This document shows positions 1 through 10,100 of a stretch of DNA of 16,750 bases, piece after piece. Source of the stretch: Candidatus Latescibacterota bacterium. Its GTDB lineage: Bacteria; Blakebacterota; Blakebacteria; Blakebacterales; Blakebacteraceae. The notes under the pieces were generated by a model, which was not told the origin of the DNA, did no database searches, and was given only the letters and a program-made list of their open reading frames with translations. Each line of letters starts with the position of its first letter. Position 1 is the first letter of the stretch. Location: contig JAGLTZ010000108.1 of assembly GCA_023135015.1 (NCBI GenBank), forward strand, positions 1-16,750, in the 5' to 3' direction. Position numbers and translations under genes: made by a program.

Positions 1-23
1 AGTTTTTAGGATAATAGAAGAAA

Positions 24-1406
24 GTGGAATCGACTCCATCACAGCCCCGCGATACCTGGGGATCGAAGCTGACCTTCATCCTGGCTGCCGCCGGAAGTGC
101 AATAGGGCTGGGTAACATCTGGGCATTCCCCACCAACACGGCGGCCAATGGGGGCGCAGCTTTCGTACTGGTATATCTGATTTGCGTCATTTTTATCGGA
201 GCTCCGGTGATGCTGGCCGAATTCACAATCGGCCGCTCAGCCCGGCGTAATCCGGTGGGCGCCTTCAAGATGCTGGCGCCGGGGACGTCATGGAAGATCC
301 TGGGCGGGCTCGGTGTCGCCACCGGTGTGATCATCCTCTCCTTTTATGCAGTAATCGCCGGCTGGACCGTCGCATACATCTTGAAATGCATGGTTGGTAC
401 CTTTAAGCCGGGAGTCGATACACTGGCCATCTTTGAAGGGATGTCGGGGAATCCCCTGAGTGCTATCGGTTACCTGCTGGTCTTTATGGCGCTGTCGGTC
501 TACGTCGTCGTCGGGGGTGTGCGTGACGGGATAGAGCGCTGGACAAAAGTATTGATGCCGATCCTGCTTATCCTGCTGGTCCTTCTCGGGATCCGGGCGG
601 TGACACTGTCGGGGGCGAAAGAGGGTCTGGCGTTCTATCTTAAGCCGGATTTCAGCCTGATCAATCTGAAGGTAGTCCTCGCGGCGGCAGGGCAGGCCTT
701 CTTCAGCCTCAGCCTCGGGATGGGTACCATGATCACCTATGGTTCCTACATCGCGAAGAGGGATAATCTGGTCTCCTCCACTCTGTGGGTAGGCGGGCTC
801 GATACGGCGATCGCCATCCTGGCCGGCCTCATCATTTTCCCGACGCTATTCCACGCCGGACTGGGCCTGCAGGAGGGCGGCCCCGGTATGGTGTTCGTGG
901 TGCTGACATCTCTGCTGGGTGAGATGCCCCCGGCACCGATCGGCGGTATCATCTTCGGGACCGGCTTCTTTCTGCTGCTGGGGATCGCCGCGATCACTTC
1001 CAGCGTCTCGCTGCTGGAGGTAGGCGTAGCATACATAGTGGATGAGAAGCGGATTTCCAGGAAGAAGGCAGGACTGATGCTGGGCGGTATGGCGTTTGTG
1101 CTGGGTATTCCATCCGCTCTGGGGAACGGCGCCGTCTCCTGGCTGACCGATCTGCCGGGGATAGGGAAGGACTTCCTTTCGTTCCTCTTCGTTGTATTCG
1201 GTCAATACTCACTGGCCATCGGCGCGATGCTGATCAGTATCTTCGTAGGGTGGAAATGGGGTGTGAAGGCCGCGAGTGCCGAAGTGGAAAGCGAAGGGAA
1301 TGTGTTCCGATTCCGGAGGATCTGGAGCTTCCTCGTCCGGTTCCTCTGCCCGATCACCCTCGCGGTAATCCTTATCAACATGTTATGGGGGGTCATCACA
1401 GGCTGA
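24..1406 (+). CDS. Sodium-dependent NSS/SNF-family transporter
   Basis: This 460-residue integral inner-membrane protein belongs to the neurotransmitter:sodium symporter family (LeuT fold), which couples Na+ entry to uptake of amino acids or related amines. The family signature is in the first membrane segment, residues 21-36 (AAAGSAIGLGNIW), followed by the Asn-Gly-Gly-rich stretch at 42-47. About eleven to twelve hydrophobic segments follow, and the length is normal for prokaryotic members. The GTG start is forced by an in-frame TAG at 15-17; a weak purine-rich stretch (agaag) precedes it. An oddity is the usual IWRFP motif, which reads IWAFP (Ala34), so the arginine that forms the extracellular gate in LeuT is absent. 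The position that commonly holds Asp in the FDxxD motif near TM10 is Ser386. The substrate cannot be deduced. The gene is convergent with lptG, with only 46 bp between them. Confidence 0.92.
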   Translation: MESTPSQPRDTWGSKLTFILAAAGSAIGLGNIWAFPTNTAANGGAAFVLVYLICVIFIGAPVMLAEFTIGRSARRNPVGAFKMLAPGTSWKILGGLGVATGVIILSFYAVIAGWTVAYILKCMVGTFKPGVDTLAIFEGMSGNPLSAIGYLLVFMALSVYVVVGGVRDGIERWTKVLMPILLILLVLLGIRAVTLSGAKEGLAFYLKPDFSLINLKVVLAAAGQAFFSLSLGMGTMITYGSYIAKRDNLVSSTLWVGGLDTAIAILAGLIIFPTLFHAGLGLQEGGPGMVFVVLTSLLGEMPPAPIGGIIFGTGFFLLLGIAAITSSVSLLEVGVAYIVDEKRISRKKAGLMLGGMAFVLGIPSALGNGAVSWLTDLPGIGKDFLSFLFVVFGQYSLAIGAMLISIFVGWKWGVKAASAEVESEGNVFRFRRIWSFLVRFLCPITLAVILINMLWGVITG

Positions 1407-1452
1407 GCCAGGACCTGGAAAGCAGTTCATGAAATAACCTGCTCGAGGGGTA
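1407..1452. other. Short convergent intergenic region
   Basis: This 46-bp spacer separates the stop codons of the convergent NSS transporter and lptG. It holds a short CCAGG-A-CCTGG palindrome and a 5-bp AGCAG/CTGCT dyad, but no GC-rich hairpin followed by a T-run. I cannot call an intrinsic terminator for either gene here. Confidence 0.5.
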
Positions 1453-2535
1453 TTAGAACCGGGCCCGGCGCAGGAAATAGATACTGAGGAATCCGAAGGT
1501 GAGGTTGCCTATCCAGGCTGCCATCAGTGGCGGGAGGTCGCCGTTGTAACCGAAGGCTCTGCCGGTTTCCATAAATCCGTAGTAGAAGAAGCAGATGAAG
1601 ACGCTGGCTGTGAAGCCCACTGCCAGGCCGGTGCGCATGCGCACCGCTGCAAGGGCGGTGCCGAACAGGACGATGATGAAGTTGGCGAAGGGCAGCGATA
1701 CCTTCATGTGCAGGTCCACGAGGGCGCGCGTGACGTCCCGTCCCCGCGCCAGTCCCCGCTTTACGTAGTCGTGCAATTCGGCGTAATCCATCTCCTCGGG
1801 TTCCTTGCGCCGGGCCGCCAGCTCCGCGGGGCTCAGATGCGGCAGGTCTTCCTTCAGGCTTCGGTGCTCCAGAAATGTCTCTTTACCGTCGTCCCATATT
1901 CTCTCGGTGGCTGTATCGAACTGCCATAGGAGTTCGTCTTCCAGATAGCGCATCCTCTGTGCCTGCAGAAGGCGCCTCACATGGATCCCGGAGCTCTCGG
2001 CCAGTGTAACATCCAGCGCCTGCTGCTCGGTCGTGTTGTAGCGCTTTACGAAGAGCATCCGTCCTTCGCCCAGATCGAGGGTGCGGTTGATGATGCTCGT
2101 GCGCGATACGGATCCGCTTTTGGTGATATAACGGTTCCAGATCATCTCTTTTGCTTCGTTTGTACGCGGAACGACGGTCTCGCCGACAGCAAACGCCCCA
2201 AGTGTGACGAAGAGCGAAAGGATAGCGATCGTCCTGATCGGGTGGAAAGAGCTGATGCCGGAAGCCTTCAAGGCGAGCAGCTCGTTGGAACGTACCAGCC
2301 CTCCGATAGTCGCGAGGCTGGACAGCAGCATGGCTATGGGTAGGGTGAGGACCGTTATATACGGGATGTAGTAAAGGTAGTAGAGGACCGGCGCAATAAG
2401 CGGGGCATCGCGGTCGATGAAATCCTCGACTCGTTCAGTCAGGTTCGCTATCACGAATACTGCGACGAAGGCCACGATGGCGCCGAAAAGGACCAGCAGG
2501 AAGGTCCTCGAAACATACCGGTCCAGGATCCTCAT
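1453..2535 (-). CDS. lptG: LPS export permease of the LptF/LptG (YjgP/YjgQ) family, second gene, probably LptG
   Basis: A 360-residue inner-membrane permease subunit of the LptB2FG ABC transporter, which extracts lipopolysaccharide from the inner membrane and feeds it to the periplasmic bridge. It starts with the family's typical MRILDRYVSRTFL opening, has about three membrane helices, a large periplasmic domain (roughly residues 130-265) and three C-terminal helices. The conserved ELLALKASGIS segment (about residues 84-94) lies after the second helix. The length is standard for the family. I chose the ATG at 2535 over one 27 bp upstream because it matches the family N-terminus, has a GGTGGAG Shine-Dalgarno, and sits one base after the TGA of the upstream lptF (TGA-A-ATG), a translational coupling. 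LptF and LptG are paralogues. The G assignment rests on being second in the pair and is less certain than the family. Confidence 0.86.
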   Translation of the reverse strand: MRILDRYVSRTFLLVLFGAIVAFVAVFVIANLTERVEDFIDRDAPLIAPVLYYLYYIPYITVLTLPIAMLLSSLATIGGLVRSNELLALKASGISSFHPIRTIAILSLFVTLGAFAVGETVVPRTNEAKEMIWNRYITKSGSVSRTSIINRTLDLGEGRMLFVKRYNTTEQQALDVTLAESSGIHVRRLLQAQRMRYLEDELLWQFDTATERIWDDGKETFLEHRSLKEDLPHLSPAELAARRKEPEEMDYAELHDYVKRGLARGRDVTRALVDLHMKVSLPFANFIIVLFGTALAAVRMRTGLAVGFTASVFICFFYYGFMETGRAFGYNGDLPPLMAAWIGNLTFGFLSIYFLRRARF

Positions 2536-2536
2536 T

Positions 2537-3922
2537 TCACTCCACCCGCTCCGCCGCGGCAATGCGTTCCACGAGCCGCTGGCCCAGGCGGCCCGGGATC
2601 TTTCCCGCCAGGACCTGCCACTGGATGAAGGTCTGATGGTAGACCCCTAGGAAGAGCAGGAATATGCCAGCCGCTGTGACCAGGATGTTCGGCAGCCACA
2701 TGGCGAGCCATGGATCCAGGAGGGTCCTGTCGGCAAGGTCCTCTCCCAATATCAGGAAAATCCAGTAGAGCAGGAAGAAGATGAGGGCGAATCCGAACCC
2801 GATGATAGCTCCTCCGCGCCTCGCCATGATCCCCAACGGTATGCCGATCAGTACGAAGGCCACGCATGCAAAGGGTATGGAGTATTTCTTGTGGATCTCA
2901 ACGAGGTAGCGGTTACTCTGGCCTCTGAAGAAAGTGACGTTGCGGTCGGCAGACCGAAGCTGATTGAGAAGGGTTTTGTGAGCGGCCAGCACACGCCCCT
3001 GCGGCTGAAGGGCCTTGCCGCCCTCGGAGATATCTACCGGCTTTCCCCTTACCACGCGCTCCAGAAAAGTATGGGGCAGGGCAGCCAGCTGGTAGAGGTT
3101 GCGGACAGAATTCGAGTCCCGCGCCGCAGCCCTGGCCCTCATGTCCGCAATGGGTAGTTCCCTGTCACCCCTCACCCCTGTATCGCTGCGCTGCAGCTGG
3201 GTGCCCTCTACGGTGAGGAAGGTCATCAGCCTGACGAACTGGTGTATACGCGTCTGCCCGTGTCGGACTTCGGTGATCGTTCCGTCCCGGAGGTCGAGGT
3301 TGATGGTCTCTCCCTTCTCGTCGAAGCTCATAAGCCCCCATTCAGCCTGGATAATCCGCGGCGGATCGGGTGGGGCGAAGTCCGCGTGCTGCAGGATGGT
3401 GACTCCATCGACCCTGGAGCTGAGCGGATCTATCTCGTCCAGGTACAGCGTATATCCCTGAACCCCCTCGACGAAAACGCCGGGCCTCAGGGCCAGCGAG
3501 GGACGCTTCATCCTGATGTTGGAGGTAAGTGTCTTGGCACGGTAGTTGAACTCTGGAAGGACCCGGTCATTGAAGCGCACCAGAGCGACCGCAACGACTG
3601 CGCCCAGCAACAGGACCGGGATGCTGATTCGGATAATGCTGACACCGCTGGCCTTCATGGCTGTGATCTCGCCGTCCTGGGAGAGCCGTCCGAAAGCCAT
3701 CAAAACCGAAACGAGGACCGCCATCGGGACGGTCAGGGCCACCATCCAGGCGATGTTGTATATGAATAATTCGACAACGACCTGAACCTCCAGACCCTTC
3801 CCTATGATCAGATCGAGGATCTCGATCAGGTAATCCATTAGGAAGAGGAAGGTAAGGATAGCCAGAGATAGCAGAAAAGGGGCCGGTTGTTCCCTGACTA
3901 TGTAGCGTGACAGGATTCTCAC
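2537..3922 (-). CDS. lptF: LPS export permease of the LptF/LptG family, first gene, probably LptF
   Basis: The first gene of the lptF-lptG operon, encoding the partner permease of the LptB2FG lipopolysaccharide exporter. It opens with VRILSRYIVREQ (GTG start), carries the conserved GEITAMKASGVS stretch after the second helix, a large periplasmic domain, and C-terminal helices that include RRGGAIIGFGFAL and YWIFLILGE. At 461 residues it is longer than the roughly 360-residue enterobacterial proteins. Much of the excess is in the periplasmic part (about residues 225-320), and a 30-residue basic tail follows the last helix. An upstream ATG at 4048 would add 42 residues that look unlike coding sequence, so I use the GTG at 3922. 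No clear Shine-Dalgarno precedes it. A TATACT -10-like hexamer on the minus strand ends nine bases before the start, so the transcript could be nearly leaderless. The ATPase LptB is not in the window. Confidence 0.86.
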   Translation of the reverse strand: MRILSRYIVREQPAPFLLSLAILTFLFLMDYLIEILDLIIGKGLEVQVVVELFIYNIAWMVALTVPMAVLVSVLMAFGRLSQDGEITAMKASGVSIIRISIPVLLLGAVVAVALVRFNDRVLPEFNYRAKTLTSNIRMKRPSLALRPGVFVEGVQGYTLYLDEIDPLSSRVDGVTILQHADFAPPDPPRIIQAEWGLMSFDEKGETINLDLRDGTITEVRHGQTRIHQFVRLMTFLTVEGTQLQRSDTGVRGDRELPIADMRARAAARDSNSVRNLYQLAALPHTFLERVVRGKPVDISEGGKALQPQGRVLAAHKTLLNQLRSADRNVTFFRGQSNRYLVEIHKKYSIPFACVAFVLIGIPLGIMARRGGAIIGFGFALIFFLLYWIFLILGEDLADRTLLDPWLAMWLPNILVTAAGIFLLFLGVYHQTFIQWQVLAGKIPGRLGQRLVERIAAAERVE

Positions 3923-3931
3923 GGTTTTTCG

Positions 3932-3939
3932 AGTATAAT
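3932..3939. promoter_or_regulatory. Overlapping opposed -10-like hexamers (possible bidirectional promoter)
   Basis: The plus strand reads a perfect TATAAT at 3934-3939. The minus strand reads TATACT at 3937-3932, sharing the central TATA. They sit in the lptF/sprA divergent region, and the minus-strand element is correctly oriented for lptF. The -35 support is poor: the best plus-strand hexamer, GTGACA at 3907-3912, is 21 bp away, and nothing convincing is found for the minus strand. This is a candidate only. Confidence 0.3.
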
Positions 3940-4027
3940 GAGGTTGGGCCGCCTCAGGCCAGCCCACAAAGTGGCGGCATGGGCAGGGAAAGTGGACTTG
4001 TTTTCGATCACGGATATACCTTACACT

Positions 4028-4073
4028 TATAGTTTCGATAGTGTCCATCCGGTAACTATGGATGGAAACTATA
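4028..4073. repeat. Nested 46-bp inverted repeat with four ATAGT/ACTAT half-sites
   Basis: The outer arms are a perfect 9-bp inverted repeat: TATAGTTTC at 4028-4036 and GAAACTATA at 4065-4073. Inside are a 7-bp pair (TCCATCC 4044-4050, GGATGGA 4060-4066) and a 5-bp pair (ATAGT 4038-4042, ACTAT 4055-4059). The two inner pairings are mutually exclusive. The motif ATAGT occurs twice on the left, and its complement twice on the right. This may be an operator bound by a dimeric or tetrameric regulator, or an alternative-fold RNA leader. The function is inferred; the symmetry is seen directly. Confidence 0.6.
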
Positions 4074-4126
4074 CAATCCTACACACAGGAGGGCTTCCCA
4101 GGCACCTTGTGATCGCGGCATCTGAT

Positions 4127-4150
4127 TGACGTCCCCAGAGGTGGACGTCA
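4127..4150. repeat. 8-bp-stem hairpin just upstream of sprA
   Basis: TGACGTCC at 4127-4134 and GGACGTCA at 4143-4150 form a perfect inverted repeat around an 8-nt spacer, ending 30 bp before the sprA start codon. No T-run follows, so it is not a normal intrinsic terminator. It could be an operator or an mRNA hairpin upstream of the ribosome binding site. Confidence 0.5.
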
Positions 4151-4167
4151 TGCAAACGTGAACGAGC

Positions 4168-4174
4168 AAGGGAG
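4168..4174 (+). promoter_or_regulatory. Ribosome binding site of sprA
   Basis: AAGGGAG lies six bases before the GTG at 4181. It fixes the start, which is followed by a well-formed signal peptide. Confidence 0.6.
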
Positions 4175-4180
4175 CACCGG

Positions 4181-7100
4181 GTGGCTTCTCGATCCCACCG
4201 CATAGCTGCATGGAAACCTGCCGTTCTGCTGGTCTGTTTCTGCACGGGCTTCCCTGCGCCCGCCGCATCAGCCCAGGAGGAAGGTCCCGTGCGGGGTCGC
4301 GTCGGAGTCCGGGAGTACCTCCTTGCCGGTGTATATGACAACATGACCACTCCCTGGGTTCCCAGGGGAAGACTCCCTTCACCTGCCCCGCTGGGACGGA
4401 GAGGGCTGCACCTGATAGGTGCGATGCCCGGCTTCAGCCAGCGCGTTGTCGTCCAGCCGGGCCATGCTGAAATCTACTTCCAGACCCTGTACGGAACCAG
4501 GGAGGTCCAGCGGCCTGCGGTCGTGGGGTTTGAAGAATACCTCGAGAGGGTAAGCGGGGAGCAGGCCCGCAGGATGCTCCTGGCGGGTTTTTTCGAATCG
4601 CAGAAGGTGGAGGAGGAGGGTGAGAGGGGCCTGCTGGAGTTCGAGATCCCGATAACCATTCCCAGGGGTCTCTCCAGTGTCGTGGGCGAAGGGGGGGCGG
4701 GACTCAGGGTATCCGGAAACCGCAGGATCCGTTTCAGCGGTCGCAGCGAATGGACCGAAGGTGCGGTATCGACCGCAACGGCGTACACCAGCAAGTTTCC
4801 GGCCCTGAACATGGAGCAGGATTCAAGGTTCCAGATAGTGGGGAGCGTGGGGAGCAAGATCGAGGTCTCGGTCGAGCAGGACAGTCGGGCCCTGACCGAT
4901 CTGGAGAACCGGATAAATGTCAGATACAGGGGTGATGAGGACGAGGTCATCCAGGAGATCGTGGCCGGCAACACCGAGTTTAGCCTGCCCGGCTCCCAGT
5001 TCGTGGGCTTCAACCAGGGCGCTAAGGGACTCTTCGGGATCAAGGGAACCGCAAGGCTGGGGGGTCTGACCCTGACCGCGTTGGCAAGCCAGGAGAAAGG
5101 TTCAGGACAAAAAGCTACCTTCCAGGCAGGTGCGAAAGAGACCATGATACGCCGCCCGGATATTGAACCTCTGTTGGGCACCTATTATTTCCTCGATTAC
5201 CGCTACAGGGACCGCTTTCCAGACCGTACCTTCGTACCGTCCGACTCGATAGTCTCGATCAACCTTTTCGTGGACGACCAGCGCTATCAGAACGATACAG
5301 AAAAGGCGGCGGTAGAAAACGCCGAAGCGCACTTCGATCCATCCAACCCTTCATCCCTCGACACACGTGACGCTCACCGGGGATCGTTCCACGAACTGAG
5401 CCCTGAAGAGTATTACGTAAACCGGGCGGGGGGATTCATTGCCCTGAATGTGAGCCTTGGACCTAAAGATGTGCTCGGGGCGGTCTATAGGACCGCTGAG
5501 GGGGATGTTGTGGGTTCGATGCCCACTCCCGACAATCCGGAAACGCCGCTGATCATGAAACTGATCAAGCCGATGGATCCCCGCCCGGAGGACAGGACCT
5601 GGAGGTACGAGCTGCGCAGTGTCTATTACCTGGGCTCCAGGAATATCCCCCCGGAGGGCTTCCAGGTCCGCATTTTCTACGACCCTCCTTCGGGGGAGGA
5701 TGAGTACACCCAGAACGGTGTCGATTACCTTCAGATCCTCGGTCTGGACCGCTGGGGCGAAATCCCGGGCACACCGCCCGACGGCAACATCGATCTGAAC
5801 GAGAATTACCTGAACCTGGCAAGGGGCGAGCTGATATTCCCCGACCTCGAGCCTTTTATGAACCCCGATCTGCAGGTTGCGGTGGATATGTACGATACTA
5901 TCGCCCGTTACGAGCTCACAAAGGCCTCCCACTACTACCTCGAGATCAAGCTCTCCACCCGGGCGGTCAGCTACTCGCTGCCTGCCACGAACATCCTGGA
6001 TGGAAGCGAGGTTGTTACGCTGAACGGGCGCCGCCTGAGCAGGGGTAACGACTACCAGATAAACTACCTCACCGGTGAGATCACTTTCCTCACCGACGCA
6101 ATCAAAGACCCTACGGCTGACGTGCGGGTTGACTACGAATACAGCCCCCTGATCCAGCTTGAGCAGAAGGTGCTGCTGGGTGCTCGTGCCGAGTACCAGC
6201 TCGGCCAGGTCGGGACTATTTCGGGGATGGTGCTTTCGCGCAGCGAGCGGACTCTCGATCGGAGAGTGCGTCTGGGGAGGGAACCGAGCAGGATGGTGGT
6301 ATGGGACGCCAACGCCGTGCTGCAGTGGGACCCCCGGTGGCTTACCCGGGCGGTAGACGCCCTGCCACTCATCCGGACGGAGGCGCTCTCCCGCATAGAT
6401 TTCGAGGCCGAGGTCGCCAGAAGCATCCCGGATCCGAATACTACCGGCGAGGCTCTGGTGGACGACTTCGAAGGCGCAAAAAACATCACCGGCTTCGGGA
6501 TCGGGCGCGGCCGGTGGTCACCCTCATCGATACCGGTGGGACGTACGGCCGAAGAGCGCGCAAGGCTTATCTGGTACAATCCATGGCAACGGGTCAACAG
6601 CCGCGATATCTGGCCCCAGAAAGAGACCGATATCCGTTCCGACAGGGTCAACGTACTCAATCTTATCCTGGTCCCCAACCAGCCAAGCCCGTGGCCGGCG
6701 GGCGCCTACCAGTGGGACACGACCGTACTGTACGGCCGCTGGAACGGGGTGCAGCAGGCAGTGGCTGCAGGCGCTGCCGACCTGACGCAGATGCAGTATC
6801 TCGAGCTATGGATACAAGGCTACCAGGGTGAACTCCATGTCGACCTGGGGACCATATCGGAGGACGCGAACGGCAACGGGGAGCTAAACACCGAGGACCT
6901 AGCTCCCAACGGGGTGCGAAACGGGGTGATCGACGCGGGTGAGGACATAGGGCTGGATGGCCTCGGTGACGAGCAGGAGCTTAACTTCTACATCCTCCAC
7001 GCCAGTGAGAATCCCCTCGATTATCCCACCCTGGAAGAGAAGAAGAACCGTTTCGGGCAGCTCTACTCCGACCCGCTCTGGTACTCCGGCCGGAGCCCCG

Positions 7101-10100
7101 ACGACCCGGCCTCCGATAACTGGAGGTATACGAATCCGAACGTTTACACCCGGGTAAACGGTACCGAGAACAGCAAGCTCGACCCCGACCGGCAGGGGCG
7201 CCCGGACACAGAAGACATCAACAGAAACGGCTACCTGGACAGGTCGAACAACTACGTCTCATACGTGATCAATCTGAGTCCTGAATCTGCCGACAGCGTC
7301 TACGTGGCGGGGGGTGACCGGGACCCTTTAACCTGGCGGGAGCAGGACTCGTGGCGGCTTTACAGGATACCGCTGACCGATGTGGCGGAAACGGTGGGTT
7401 CACCCGATCTCTCTCTGGTTCAGAACGTGAGGCTGTGGGTGACCGGATCCCCAGACACCTCGGCATACCTCGTCTCGGTCGCGAACATCGACATTGTGGG
7501 CAACCGGTGGCGGGAACGCCCCGTCGTGGTGGACGACGTGACGCTGCCTCCTGAAACGGTCCGCGTGAGCATACGGAACACTTTCGACAATGCAGGGGAA
7601 TATACCCCGCCTCCCGGCGTGGTTCCGGTACGCGACCGCATAACGAACCTGCTCAGGCAGGAACAGTCGCTCGCTGTTACGTTCTCGCAGATCCCTGCAG
7701 GTGTGGAAGGGGAAGTTTTCCGGACGATCATCAAGGCGGAGGATTTCACCCAGTACCGCGGCATAGAGATGTTCATGAACGCAAGGCCTATCCAAACGTG
7801 GGTGGCCGGCCAGGACACCAGCTATATAGAGGGTTTCCTCAGGTTCGGTGCCGACGAGAACAATTTCTACGAATACCACACGCGCGTCTATCCGGGATGG
7901 GACGAAAGAAACCATGTGAAGATCCGCTTCGACGAGATCACCGCTCTGAAGATTGCTCTGCTGGATCGTTGGGAGGGGCAGGGTGGAGTACCCGATACCA
8001 CCGCCGGGCCGCTGCGGGTCCGGGGACGACCCAGCCTCACCAACATAAGGCGCCTGTCGATCGGGGTTATCAACCGGCACCCTACACTGCCGATCGACGG
8101 TGAGATTTGGGCGGACGAGATGCGGGTGGTGGATGTCAGAAGGGATCAGGGCGGGGCGACGCGCATCGGCTTTCGTGCACAGATAGCGGACCTGAGCACC
8201 ATCGATTTCCGCTTCAGCCGCAGGACAGCCGACTTCCACGGGCTGAGGGAGAAACGCGGCTCGCTGAGCACCACCACGAGCACCGCGTTCTCCTGGCAAA
8301 TGTCTCTGGACAGGTTCACGAAGCAGAAGTGGGGGCTTCTTATTCCACTCACGTTCAACTGGCGGCACAACCGCAGCCTGCCGAAATACCTGCCCGGATC
8401 GGATCTGGTTCTGAAGGAAGGAGATAAATACCAGCACCAGACCTATCAGAGCGACCAGAGCGTTTCCATCTCCTTCAGGAAGCAGGCACCCAGCGAGAGT
8501 TCCCTGATCGCCTGGACCATAGACCGCATGAACCTCTCGTTTACGGGAAGCCGCAGGGATGGGCGCAGCCCGGTTAATCCGATCAATAAATCTTCCCAGA
8601 TGCAGGGCTCATTCGGTTACGACCTCTCCCCGACGAGGACGGCCGAGTGGCATCCGCTTCGCCTGATTCCCTTCCTTCCCCGGTCACTGCGCGAGACGAC
8701 ATTCAACCCATTGCCGACCCGCCTGACATATTCTCTGGGCACTCAACGCGTGGATGAACAGGTGGCGGACCGCACCGGGCAGATCCGTACCAGGTATTCA
8801 TTCACAGCCACTGAGCAGTACAGGCTTGGGATGCGACCGCTTGGCTCGCTGCGCATGACCTACGATCTCAATCTCAACCGCGACTTCACCCAGGGCTGGC
8901 AGCCGAGCGATCTGAATATGGGCAGGGAAGTCAGGCGCCGGCAGGCATTTGATGCGCTCTACGAACCCGGCACTTTCAAGTGGATGACGCAACGCTACCA
9001 GTACACAGCAGAGTACAGGGAGAATAACGACCCCAGATTCAACACACGCGTCACACCCGAGGGCGAGGAGATCCAGCTTGGCCGGGACGTTGTTTCGAAC
9101 GTCGATGCGAACGCAAACTACACGATCCAACCGGTCCAGCTCCTGGGGATGCCGAAGCAGTTGGAAGGTGCTGCGGGACTCACCAAACTGATAAACGACA
9201 TCCGGCGGTTGGTTACGAACCTGACCCCCGTGATGCTCAACTTCTCCCAGGAACGCACGGGAAACCAGTATAACCTAACAGGACGTCCTTCGCTGGCCTA
9301 TCGATTCGGGCTGAAAGAGACACCCGATGTGGTACGTGCGGCCGCGGCCGCGACCCAGCAGTCGACCATCCGGACCATCCGGCGGATCAATCTGAACTCT
9401 GGTGTTCAGTTACCCCTCTCCGCCTATGTAGATATGCGGCCTCAATGGAACTGGATCAACCGGCTCAGTGAATCGAAGTCGACCTTTTCTCAAACTATTA
9501 CCTGGCCTGCGGTCAGCCTGCAGTGGTCGGGTTTGCAGAAAGTGTGGAAGTTCTCACAATTGACCAGCGCGATCAATCTCTCTTCCAGCTACCGCCGAAC
9601 GAGCGATAAGACGGATCAGCTGAGCGATGATGCGATCGGTGTCCGCAAGCCATACAGCAGCATGGTGGTAAAAGGGTTCCAGCCGCTGCTGGCGGTGCAG
9701 ACCACACTCAATAACGGTCTTGGGATCTCGTTGAGCCGGAGCAGTGTGGTATCGCTGAGGCAGCAGCTGACCGGTATAACCAGTGTTACCAGGAACAGTA
9801 ACTCCAACTTCCGGGTTGATATCTCATACTCATTCAGCGCGCCGCAGGGGATCAAGATACCATTCTTCAAGAAGCCGCTCCGTTTCACAAGCAATGTTGA
9901 CATCTTTCTCGGGCTGGTACGCAGCTCCGAGATCACCGAGGTACGGATGGGTGATGAAGAGGATCCCGAATCCAGATTCGTCCCGACCAATTCGAAAGCC
10001 ACGTGGTCACTGCGGCCAAACGTACGCTATAATTTCAGCCGCAGGGTCCAGGGCGGTTTCGATATGACTATCGAGAACATCGAGGATCGGATGATGGGCC

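Larger units (their letters stand above)
3940..4180. other. Divergent lptF-sprA control region / sprA leader
   Basis: No convincing gene lies here. A 63-codon reading frame starting at 3938 has no ribosome binding site or recognisable sequence. The region holds two notable dyads (4028-4073 and 4127-4150). If sprA is transcribed from near 3934-3939, these would lie in an untranslated leader of more than 200 nt. Other -10-like hexamers occur at 4028-4033 (TATAGT) and 4072-4077 (TACAAT), each without a good -35. Confidence 0.5.

Noticed and set aside
4086..4092. Strong AGGAGG-like sequence in the sprA leader
   Set aside because: No start codon with a meaningful open frame follows within normal distance; the nearest TTG is immediately followed by TGA.
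3938..4129. 63-codon plus-strand frame in the divergent region
   Set aside because: It has no ribosome binding site and no recognisable sequence, and it runs through the 46-bp dyad, which is better explained as regulatory.
7400..8437. 345-codon minus-strand reading frame inside sprA, and others such as 4474-5181, 5351-5932 and 6133-6678
   Set aside because: They lie entirely antisense to a well-supported gene, have no recognisable motifs, and carry the Arg/Pro-rich composition typical of shadow frames in GC-rich coding DNA.
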